The notes beneath the pieces are model-generated. The model made no database searches and was not told the DNA's origin. It saw only the letters and a program-made list of their open reading frames with translations. This document shows, one piece after another, positions 10,481-18,571 of a stretch of 64,000 bases of DNA (positions are counted from its first letter, which is position 1; each line of letters opens with the position of its first letter). Source of the DNA: APNM01 sp040361335 (GTDB lineage Bacteria; Pseudomonadota; Gammaproteobacteria; Nevskiales; Salinisphaeraceae); contig NZ_APNM01000015.1 in NCBI RefSeq assembly GCF_040361335.1, forward strand, positions 1-64,000. Direction: 5' to 3'. Position numbers and translations under genes: made by a program.

Positions 10481-11866
10481 GTGGCGGCTGTCGCCCCCAG
10501 CGCCGAATCCCGCATCCGGCGTCTGCCGCTGGCCGACGCCGCCGACCTGCTGTGCCTGCACCGGCACGATCCGGCGCGCTATCCCTTCCTGCTGGAATCC
10601 AACGCCGCCGCCGGCGACGGGCCGACGCCCGTCACCGGCCGTTACGACATCCTGTTCGCCTTTCCCGGCGAGCACCTGTGCCTGACCGCGGACGGCCTCG
10701 CCGGCGACGGCCCCGTCGCGGGCGACGATTTCCTCGGGGCCTTGGACGCCTGGTACGCGGCCTCGACGGGCGACAACCCGACGGGCCTGCCGTTCGCCGG
10801 CGGCTGGTTCCTGTACCTGGGCTACGAGCTCGCCGGCCAGGTGGAGCCGCGCCTGCGCCTGCCGGCCCCCGAGGAGGACCTGCCGCGGGCGCTGGCGGTG
10901 CGCTGTCCCGCGGCGGTGGTGCGCGACCGCGTCAGCGGCGCGGTCTGGCTGACGGCCGAGGCCGGCGCCGAAGACCTGCTGGATGCCATGGCCGCCGACC
11001 TGCGGGCCGCGCGGACCGTCGCGCCGCGTCCCGTCGCGGTCCGGGATCTGGCGGAAGACCCGGCGGCGCAGTACAAGGAGGCCGTGGCCGCGATCCGCGA
11101 GTACATCCGCGCCGGTGATGTCTTCCAGGTCAATCTCGCGCGCCGCTGGCGGGCCGCGTTGGCCGACGGTATCGATGCGGCCGATCTGTACGCGGCGCTG
11201 CGCCGCGCCAACCCGTCGCCCTTCGCCGGACTCATGCGCTGGGGCGATGCCGCGGTGGTGAGTTCGTCGCCGGAGCGTCTGCTGCGCATCGACCGCGGCA
11301 TGGCCGAGACCCGGCCGATCGCCGGCACCCGGCCGCGCCGGCCGGGCACCGACGCCGCCATGACCCGCGAGCTGCTGGACCATCCCAAGGAGCGCGCCGA
11401 GCACGTGATGCTGATCGACCTGGAGCGCAACGACCTGGGCCGGGTCTGTGAATACGGCAGCATCGCCGTGAACGAGCTCATGACCCTGGAGTCCTACGCC
11501 CACGTCCACCACATCGTCTCCAACGTGCGCGGCCGCCTGCGCCCGGACGTGGGGCCCGGTGCCGCGCTGCGCGCGGTCTTCCCCGGCGGCACCATCACCG
11601 GCTGCCCGAAGGTCCGCTGCATGGAGATCATCGCCGAGCTGGAAGCGGCGGGGCGGGGCGCCTACACCGGCGCCTTCGGCTACCTGGGCCGCGACGGCCG
11701 CCTGGACAGCAACATCCTGATCCGGTCGCTGGTGCACGACGGCGGCGGCGTCAGCCTGCGCGCCGGCGCCGGTATCGTCGCCGACTCCGATCCCGAGCAG
11801 GAGCTCGCCGAGACCCGGGCCAAGGCCCGCGGCATGCTCCTGTCCCTGGGCGTGGACCCGGCGTGA
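10481..11866 (+). CDS. pabB: Aminodeoxychorismate synthase component I (PabB-like)
   Basis: Converts chorismate and ammonia to 4-amino-4-deoxychorismate for folate. The 461 residues have the chorismate-binding fold in the second half: DVFQVNLARRW, RPIAGTRPRR, HVMLIDLERNDLGRV, FPGGTITGCPK and SNILIRS. E. coli PabB has PIKGT with a Lys nucleophile; here the residue is Ala, as in TrpE. Position next to pabC favours the aminodeoxychorismate role, but anthranilate or dual function cannot be excluded. It begins with GTG 17 bases after fabF and its stop overlaps the pabC start. Confidence 0.83.
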   Translation: MAAVAPSAESRIRRLPLADAADLLCLHRHDPARYPFLLESNAAAGDGPTPVTGRYDILFAFPGEHLCLTADGLAGDGPVAGDDFLGALDAWYAASTGDNPTGLPFAGGWFLYLGYELAGQVEPRLRLPAPEEDLPRALAVRCPAAVVRDRVSGAVWLTAEAGAEDLLDAMAADLRAARTVAPRPVAVRDLAEDPAAQYKEAVAAIREYIRAGDVFQVNLARRWRAALADGIDAADLYAALRRANPSPFAGLMRWGDAAVVSSSPERLLRIDRGMAETRPIAGTRPRRPGTDAAMTRELLDHPKERAEHVMLIDLERNDLGRVCEYGSIAVNELMTLESYAHVHHIVSNVRGRLRPDVGPGAALRAVFPGGTITGCPKVRCMEIIAELEAAGRGAYTGAFGYLGRDGRLDSNILIRSLVHDGGGVSLRAGAGIVADSDPEQELAETRAKARGMLLSLGVDPA

Positions 11867-12681
11867 CCCCGGCCGCCCTGCGCAACGGCGAGCCCGCCGA
11901 CGCGATCGCGGTCACCGACCGCGGGCTGCACTACGGCGACGGCGTGTTCCGCACCCTGCGCGTGTCCGGCGGCCGGGTCATCGCCTGGGACGCCCAGATG
12001 GCACGCCTGGACGCGGACTGCCGCCAACTCGGTCTGCCGGTCCCGCCGCCGGCGACGCTCGCCGACGAGACCGCGCGCCTGTTCGCCGACGGCGGCGACG
12101 GCACCCTCAAGATCGTGGTCACCCGCGGCAGCGGCGGCCGCGGCTACACACCGCCCGGGACCGTCGAGCCGACCCGCCTGCTGCTGCGCTACCCGCCGCC
12201 CGCGCATCCGGCGTCGCATGCCGAGGAGGGGATCGAGGCCGGCTATTGCACGACGCCGCTGGCGGTGTCGCCGGCGCTGGCCGGCGCCAAGCACCTGAAT
12301 CGCCTGGAGCATGTGCTGGCGCGCGCCGAATGCCGCGACAACGGCTGGCCCGAGGGCCTCATGCGGACCCCGGACGGACGGGTCGTTTGTGGCACCATGA
12401 GCAACCTGTTCGCGGTGCTGGCCGGGGAGCTGGTCACCCCCGCGATCGAGGACGCCGGCGTGCGCGGCGCCACGCGCACGCGGATCCTGGATGCCTGCGC
12501 CGCGGCCGGACGCCCCTGCCGCGAGGCCGTGTTGCGCGCCGCCGACCTGGAAGACGCCGAGGAATTGTTCGTGTGCAATAGCGCCATGGAGATCTGGCCC
12601 GTGCGCGCCCTGGCCGGGCGCCGCTACGCGGGGGACGAGGCCGCCCGCTGGTGCCGGCGGCGGCTGGAGGATTCGGCATGA
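11863..12681 (+). CDS. pabC: Aminodeoxychorismate lyase PabC (class IV aminotransferase fold)
   Basis: PLP enzyme releasing 4-aminobenzoate and pyruvate from aminodeoxychorismate. The 272 residues contain DRGLHYGDGVFRTLRV (near 25), the PLP Lys in AGAKHLNRLE (near 143), PEGLM, and TMSNLFAV (near 180), all fold-type IV landmarks. It starts with GTG overlapping the pabB stop (GTGA). In P. aeruginosa pabC occupies the same place after fabF. Confidence 0.93.
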   Translation: MTPAALRNGEPADAIAVTDRGLHYGDGVFRTLRVSGGRVIAWDAQMARLDADCRQLGLPVPPPATLADETARLFADGGDGTLKIVVTRGSGGRGYTPPGTVEPTRLLLRYPPPAHPASHAEEGIEAGYCTTPLAVSPALAGAKHLNRLEHVLARAECRDNGWPEGLMRTPDGRVVCGTMSNLFAVLAGELVTPAIEDAGVRGATRTRILDACAAAGRPCREAVLRAADLEDAEELFVCNSAMEIWPVRALAGRRYAGDEAARWCRRRLEDSA

Positions 12682-13682
12682 AGCGGCTGTTGCTGTCGCT
12701 GGTCGTGGCGGCGCTCGCGCTGGCCGCGGTGATCGCGTGGGACGTGGCGCGCTTCTTCGACCGCCCGCTGGCGCATACCGAGCCCCGGATCGTGACCGTC
12801 GAGCCCGGCACGCCGCTGTCGCGCCTGGCCGCGGACCTGCGCCGCGACGGGGTGTTCGCCGGCCGCCGCCAGGCCCGTTACTTCACGGTCTACGCGCGGC
12901 TGCGCGACCGGGCCCAGGCGATCAAGAGCGGCGAATACGAAATCCCGCCGGGCATGTATCCCGGCGAGCTGCTGGCGATGCTGGTGGCGGGCCGCACCCG
13001 CCAGTACCGGCTCACCGTGGTCGAGGGCTGGACCTTCGCCGAGCTGCGGCAGGCCCTGGCGCGGCACGAGGCCATCGACACGCGGCTGGCGGACGCCGAC
13101 GGCGCCGCCGTGATGAAGGCGATCGGCGCCGAGGGCGAACATCCCGAGGGCCGCTTCCTGCCGGATACCTACCACTTCCCGCGCGGGACCACCGACATCG
13201 AATTCCTGCGCCGCGCCCACCGGGCAATGCGCGAGACCCTGGCGCGTGTCTGGGCCGGGCGCAGCGAGGGGCTGCCCTTCGACACTGCCTACGAGGCGCT
13301 GATCCTGGCCTCCATCATCGAGAAGGAGACCGCCGTGCCGGAGGAGCGCCGGCGCATCGCGGGCGTGTTCGTGCGGCGCCTGCAGCGCGGCATGCGCCTG
13401 CAGACCGACCCCACCGTGATCTACGGCATCGAGGACTTCGACGGCGACCTGCGCCGGCGCGACCTGCGTTCGGACACCCCCTACAACACCTATACCCGCC
13501 GCGGCCTGCCGCCGACCCCGATCGCGCTGCCGGGCACAGCCTCGCTGGAGGCCGCCGTCGATCCCGCCGAGGGCGACGCCCTGTACTTCGTGTCGCGCGG
13601 CGACGGCAGCCACGTGTTCTCGGCGACGCTGGAGGAGCACAACCGCGCCGTGCGCCGTTACCAGTTGGGGCAGACGCCGTGA
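12678..13682 (+). CDS. mltG: Endolytic murein transglycosylase MltG
   Basis: Inner-membrane enzyme that cleaves nascent peptidoglycan strands and sets glycan length. In 334 residues it has one N-terminal membrane segment (about 4-22, LLLSLVVAALALAAVIAW), a LysM-like region (TVEPGTPLSRLA), then the YceG domain with the catalytic Glu in ASIIEKETAVPEE and the block DPTVIYGI, with TPYNTYTRRGLPPTPI further on. I chose the ATG at 12678, which overlaps the pabC stop (ATGA), over an in-frame ATG 27 bases earlier. Confidence 0.95.
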   Translation: MKRLLLSLVVAALALAAVIAWDVARFFDRPLAHTEPRIVTVEPGTPLSRLAADLRRDGVFAGRRQARYFTVYARLRDRAQAIKSGEYEIPPGMYPGELLAMLVAGRTRQYRLTVVEGWTFAELRQALARHEAIDTRLADADGAAVMKAIGAEGEHPEGRFLPDTYHFPRGTTDIEFLRRAHRAMRETLARVWAGRSEGLPFDTAYEALILASIIEKETAVPEERRRIAGVFVRRLQRGMRLQTDPTVIYGIEDFDGDLRRRDLRSDTPYNTYTRRGLPPTPIALPGTASLEAAVDPAEGDALYFVSRGDGSHVFSATLEEHNRAVRRYQLGQTP

Positions 13683-14302
13683 GCGCGCGCGGCCGCTTCA
13701 TCGCCCTTGAGGGCGTGGAAGGCGCCGGCAAGAGTAGCCAGATCGGCTTCCTGCGGGACCTGATCACGGCCGCCGGTCACGACGTGACGGTCACCCGCGA
13801 GCCCGGCGGCACGCCGCTGGCGGAGGCCATCCGCGGCGTCCTGCTCGCCGACCACGGCGAGCCCATGCCGCCCATGACCGAGCTGCTGCTGATGTTCGCC
13901 GCCCGCGCGGCCCATTGCCGCCAGCGCATCGAACCGGCCCTGACGCGCGGCGAGTGGGTCCTGTGCGACCGCTTCGTGGACGCCAGCTACGCCTACCAGG
14001 GCGCGGCGCGCGGCCTGGGCGAGGAGGCGGTGGCGACCCTGGAACGGCTGGCCCTGGACGGCCTGAAGCCCGACCGGGTCCTGATCTTCGACCTGCCGGT
14101 GGCGCAGGGGCTGGAGCGCACCCGGGGGCGCGCCGAGCGCAACCGTTTCGACGACGAGGCCGAGGCCTTCCACGAGCGCGTGCGCGCCGCCTATCTCGAA
14201 CGCGCCGCGGCCGAGCCGGACCGCTACCGGGTGATCGATGCCTCGGGCAGCGTGGACGAGGTCCGCGCCGGCCTGCGGGACGCCCTCGGGGACTGGCTGT
14301 GA
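13679..14302 (+). CDS. tmk: Thymidylate kinase
   Basis: Phosphorylates dTMP to dTDP. The 207 residues have the P-loop EGVEGAGKSS (near 10), TREPGGTPLAE, the DRF motif in LCDRFVDASYAYQGAARG (near 98) and a LID segment TRGRAERNRFDDE with basic residues. It starts with GTG overlapping the mltG stop by four bases. The mltG-tmk-holB-pilZ coupling is standard in this group. Confidence 0.96.
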   Translation: MSARGRFIALEGVEGAGKSSQIGFLRDLITAAGHDVTVTREPGGTPLAEAIRGVLLADHGEPMPPMTELLLMFAARAAHCRQRIEPALTRGEWVLCDRFVDASYAYQGAARGLGEEAVATLERLALDGLKPDRVLIFDLPVAQGLERTRGRAERNRFDDEAEAFHERVRAAYLERAAAEPDRYRVIDASGSVDEVRAGLRDALGDWL

Positions 14303-15288
14303 GCGAGGCCCTGCCGGCCTGGCTGTCCCCGGTCTGGTCGTGGCTGGCGCCGGCCCTGACCGCCGATCGCCTGGGGCACGCGCTGCTGTTCGTCGGCCCG
14401 CCCGGCGTCGGCAAGCGGCGGCTGGCCGACACCCTGGCGCGCGCGCTGCTCTGTCAGTCGCCGGGCGCGGACGGGCTGCCGTGCGGCGAATGCCGCGCCT
14501 GCGCCCAGATGGCGGCGGGCAGCCATCCCGACTACGCCGAGCTGACGCCGGAGGAGGGTGCCCGTGACATCCGCGTGGCGCAGACGCGGGCCTTCGGGCG
14601 AAAACTGTCGCTGACGGCGCACTATCACCGCCGCGTGGGCCTGATCGACCCGGCCGAGGCGTTCACCGCCGGCGCCGCGAACAGCCTGCTCAAGACCCTG
14701 GAGGAGCCGCCCGCCGGGGCCCATATCCTGCTGGTGAGCGAGCGGCCCTCGGCGGTGCTGGCCACCATCCGCAGCCGCTGCCAGCGTATCCGGGTGCCCC
14801 TGCCGGCGCCGGCCGAGGCCGAGGCCTGGGCGGCCGGCCGCGATCCCGCCGTGGCCGCGGCGCTGCCGCTGGCGCGCGGGGCGCCGCTGCGCGCCGAGGC
14901 GCTGGCCGAAGCCGGCGCGGGCGAACGTCACGCGCAGTGGTGGGACGATCTCGAGGCGCTGCTGGGCGGGCGCGCGCCGCCGCCGGAGGTCGCGGAGCGC
15001 TGGAATGCCGGGCCGCATGCCGAGCTTCTGGACTGGCTCTATCTGACGGCCGGCGATGTCCTCAAGCGGGCCGCCGGGGTGCCGCCGGAGGGCTGGGTGC
15101 AGCGGGACTATGCACAACGCCTGAAAAACGTGGCAGAATCGATTGACGTCAACCGCTTGCGCCGGACGGTTAACGTGATCGTGGAGACCCGGCGCCTGCT
15201 GTCGACCAATGTCGACCGGCAATTGATGTGGGAGGCCCTGGCGATCGAGCTCTGGGTCTCGCGGCAACGAGGGGGCAGCAAACGATGA
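14299..15288 (+). CDS. holB: DNA polymerase III delta prime subunit
   Basis: Clamp-loader subunit that helps open the beta sliding clamp. The 329 residues show P-loop-like GPPGVGKRRLAD (near 33), a zinc-binding set of cysteines between about 53 and 70 (LCQSPG, PCGECRACAQM), LLKTLEEPP and the SRC motif in IRSRCQRI. The delta prime subunit usually has no ATPase activity even though the loop is present. It starts with GTG overlapping tmk and its stop overlaps pilZ. Confidence 0.94.
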   Translation: MSEALPAWLSPVWSWLAPALTADRLGHALLFVGPPGVGKRRLADTLARALLCQSPGADGLPCGECRACAQMAAGSHPDYAELTPEEGARDIRVAQTRAFGRKLSLTAHYHRRVGLIDPAEAFTAGAANSLLKTLEEPPAGAHILLVSERPSAVLATIRSRCQRIRVPLPAPAEAEAWAAGRDPAVAAALPLARGAPLRAEALAEAGAGERHAQWWDDLEALLGGRAPPPEVAERWNAGPHAELLDWLYLTAGDVLKRAAGVPPEGWVQRDYAQRLKNVAESIDVNRLRRTVNVIVETRRLLSTNVDRQLMWEALAIELWVSRQRGGSKR

Positions 15289-15656
15289 CGCCGGAACCCA
15301 AAGGTGGCGGACAACCCGGCATCCTGACGCTGGACATCGCCGACAAGTCGGCGCTGTATGCGGCGTATATGCCGTTCATCGCCAACGGCGGCCTGTTCAT
15401 CCCCGCGCAGCGCAACGAGCGCAAGAACTACAACCTCGGCGACGAGGTGTTCCTGCTGCTGAACCTGACGGAGCAGGGCGAGCGCCTGCCGGTGGCGGGC
15501 AAGGTGGTCTGGGTGACCCCGCCGGGCGCCCAGGGCCAGCGCCAGGCCGGCATCGGCATCCAGTTCTCGGGCCAGGACAGCGGCGCCACGCAGCAGAAGA
15601 TCGAGTCGCTGCTCGGCGGCGCGCTGCGCTCCGAGCGGCCGACGCATACCCTCTAG
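15285..15656 (+). CDS. pilZ: Type IV pilus assembly protein PilZ
   Basis: A 123-residue single-domain PilZ protein, in the place after holB where the original PilZ of P. aeruginosa lies. There it works with PilB and FimX in pilus extension. The frame shows the PilZ barrel: GGLFIPAQRNERKNYNLGDEVFLLLNL, LPVAGKVVWVTP, and RQAGIGIQFSGQD. I see no canonical RxxxR c-di-GMP motif at the N-terminus, as is true of the founder PilZ. The ATG overlaps the holB stop. The usual next gene, tatD, is missing; a repeat begins at the stop codon. Confidence 0.9.
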   Translation: MTPEPKGGGQPGILTLDIADKSALYAAYMPFIANGGLFIPAQRNERKNYNLGDEVFLLLNLTEQGERLPVAGKVVWVTPPGAQGQRQAGIGIQFSGQDSGATQQKIESLLGGALRSERPTHTL

Positions 15657-15710
15657 CGCCGGGGCTGCTCAGCCCCCTCACCCTGGCCCTCTCCCCGAGG
15701 GGGAGAGGGA
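15656..15710. repeat. Left direct repeat of the 15.7-16.3 kb repeat block
   Basis: Starts GCGCCGGGGCTGCTCAG and ends in the CTCTCCCC/GGGGAGAG hairpin. A near-identical copy in the same orientation is at 16248-16303, about 540 bases on. It begins at the last base of the pilZ stop codon. Confidence 0.85.
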
Positions 15711-15805
15711 ATAGAGGTAGGCCGGGATAAGCGAAGCGTTCCCGGCATCCCCCTGCCCAAGATCCCGACGGCGGAAAGCGCCTCTGCAAGCGGCCGGCAA
15801 GCACA

Positions 15806-16132
15806 TTGACCACAGAGGCGCGCGGAGGCACACAGAGGGAAATGACTGTCGTCCCGGACGCCGCAAAGAAGCCTGCCCCGGACCCGATCACGGTTTTCAA
15901 GCGGCAGAGGCGGATAACCCGGTAATTCGGTCGCCGGGGCGCTGCGCGGTCGGCGCCGTGCCGAGCCAGGGTATTTGTTTATCCGCAGATGAACGCCGAT
16001 TAACGCAGATTGATTAGGGCTGCTCTTGAATCTGCGTCCATCGGCGTAATCTGTGGATTCTTTCTTCCGGGAAGCGCCTCGGCAAGCGGCCATCAAGAAC
16101 CTCTGCGCGCCTCCGTGCGCCTCTGTGGTTTC
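15806..16132. repeat. Nested inverted repeats (two levels)
   Basis: The outer arms TTGACCACAGAGGCGCGCGG (15806-15839) and the complementary CGCGCCTCCGTGCGCCTCTG region (16098-16132) enclose an inner pair: ATCCGCAGATGAACGCCGAT (15978-16011) and its complement AATCTGCGTCCATCGGCGTA (16028-16059). The inner arms belong to a different sequence family from the outer ones. The outer arms are each preceded by a related GCAAGCGGCC sequence (15785 and 16083). Together with the 55-bp direct repeats this fills 15656-16303, and no gene is visible in it. Confidence 0.85.
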
Positions 16133-16247
16133 ATGTCCCGCCGCCGGTCGAGGACGTAAGTGCTTGATCGGGCGTGGCCGAGACCGGATCTGCGCCGGTC
16201 ACGGCGTGCTGAAAGGGACAGGCTAGTTCTTTTTCAGCATCGCCCTG

Positions 16248-16303
16248 GCGCCGGGGCTGCTCAGTCCCCCTCACCCCGACCCTCTCCCCGAGGGGGAGAG
16301 GGG
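16248..16303. repeat. Right direct repeat of the 15.7-16.3 kb repeat block
   Basis: Same orientation as 15656-15710, differing by one inserted base and about three substitutions. Its hairpin (CCCTCTCCCC-GAGGGGGAGAGGG) lies about 30 bases beyond the end of the minus-strand TetR gene and may act as a processing or termination structure for it. Confidence 0.85.
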
Positions 16304-16334
16304 ATGACGTTTGCGGTCAGGCGGGCTGCAGGGA

Positions 16335-16997
16335 TCAGGAAGCCGCCGCCTCGTTCACGGCCGCGTTCCACTCCCGCGCCCGCGAATCATCGCGGGCGAT
16401 GGCCCGCCACAGCATCTCGAACAGGATCGGGGCCTTCTGCGCCAGCGGCTCGTTGCCGCCGCGCACCAGCCACATGGTGATCTTGCGGGTGGCCACGCCC
16501 AGGAAGAAGTCCAGCAGGTCCTTCTCGTCCACCTCGTCGTTGAACACGCCCTGGGCGCGCCCCTCGCCGAGGACCTTGAGGAAGATCGACATCAGTTCGG
16601 GCTGGCGGAAGGTGTCGTCCCGGCGCCAGGTGTTCAGATAGACCGAGCTCATGATGATCTGGGCGACCTGCGGGTTGTTCTCGAAGTAGTCCAGCATCAG
16701 CCAGAACACCTTGCGCAGCCGATCCTTGTAGTTCTCGATGCCCTGCAGATGGTCGATCATGCGCCGGGCGAGATCGCCCAGCCAGGCGTCCAGGCTCGTG
16801 AACAGCAGGGTTTCCTTGCTGCCGTAGTACTTGTAGATCGTCTGCAGGCTCACCTGGGCCGCGGTGGCGATGTCGATCAGCTTCACGCGGTGGAATTCCT
16901 GCTGCGAGAAAAGCTGGAGCACCGCCTCCTCGATCCGGCGGCGGGTGTCGGGGTCCATTCCCGCCAGGATCTGCTCGCGTTGTTCCGTTGCGTTCAT
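16335..16997 (-). CDS. TetR-family regulator of the acyl-CoA island (putative)
   Basis: A 220-residue repressor-type protein. The helix-turn-helix lies near residues 30-60: VKLIDIATAAQVSLQTIYKYYGSKETLL. The rest is helical and should form the ligand pocket, by analogy with PsrA/FadR-type TetR proteins that sense acyl-CoA. I chose the ATG at 16997 because AGGAAATCCC precedes it; the ATG at 17027 has no ribosome binding site and would crowd the operator. It is divergent from the thiolase. Two copies of CGTAATA-N3-GTTAC in the shared gap suggest autoregulation and control of the island. Confidence 0.85.
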   Translation of the reverse strand: MNATEQREQILAGMDPDTRRRIEEAVLQLFSQQEFHRVKLIDIATAAQVSLQTIYKYYGSKETLLFTSLDAWLGDLARRMIDHLQGIENYKDRLRKVFWLMLDYFENNPQVAQIIMSSVYLNTWRRDDTFRQPELMSIFLKVLGEGRAQGVFNDEVDEKDLLDFFLGVATRKITMWLVRGGNEPLAQKAPILFEMLWRAIARDDSRAREWNAAVNEAAAS

Positions 16998-17028
16998 GGG
17001 ATTTCCTGGGCCTTTGTTCCGGACCATG

Positions 17029-17046
17029 CCGTAATATCTGTTACGG
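17029..17046. promoter_or_regulatory. Candidate TetR operator 1
   Basis: CCGTAATATCTGTTACGG is a perfect 6-bp inverted repeat (CCGTAA/TTACGG) with a 6-base spacer, 32 bases upstream of the TetR start. It shares the pattern CGTAATA-N3-GTTAC with the second site at 17198-17213. Confidence 0.6.
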
Positions 17047-17197
17047 GCTCGTGCCCGTTGCGAGCGAGCGATGATAACCGAAATAACGGAGGGATCAAAT
17101 CGGCACTGGCATTGACTCTAATGCAGGTTGATTTTTGAGCCCGCTTGGATTAGCGTGCCAATCCCCCGATCGATACGGATTCACGGGCAAACGGAAA

Positions 17198-17213
17198 CGT
17201 AATAAACGTTACC
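17198..17213. promoter_or_regulatory. Candidate TetR operator 2
   Basis: CGTAATAAACGTTACC has the same bases as operator 1 at the key positions (CGTAATA, then GTTAC after three bases). It is 23 bases before the thiolase ATG, where bound repressor would block transcription or translation initiation. Confidence 0.55.
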
Positions 17214-17236
17214 CACTGCGACAACGGGAAACGATC

Positions 17237-18442
<1,206 letters not shown>

Positions 18443-18453
18443 CAAGAAACAGC

Positions 18454-18553
18454 AAACCACAGAGTCACAGAGCACACAGAGAAGAATAAATATTAATGTT
18501 GTTTATCAAAACAACGCTTTAAGTCTCTGTGTTCTCTGTGCCTCTGTGGTTAA
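18454..18553. repeat. ACCACAGAG inverted-arm repeat, copy 1
   Basis: Left arm AACCACAGAGTCACAGAGCA (from 18455) and right arm ending in TGCCTCTGTGGTTAA (to 18553). Between them lies an AT-rich spacer with its own hairpin GTTGTTT-ATC-AAAACAAC at 18498-18515. It fills the gap between thiolase and the FadB-type gene, starting 11 bases after the stop; the right arm ends just before AGGAG. Confidence 0.9.
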
Positions 18554-18571
18554 CGAATTAGGAGTTAAGCA

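Noticed and set aside
15672..15710. CCCTCACCCTGACCCTC runs as telomere-like or G-quadruplex repeats
   Set aside because: They are parts of hairpins in a bacterial chromosome, with mismatched periodicity; no quadruplex pattern with four equal G-runs.
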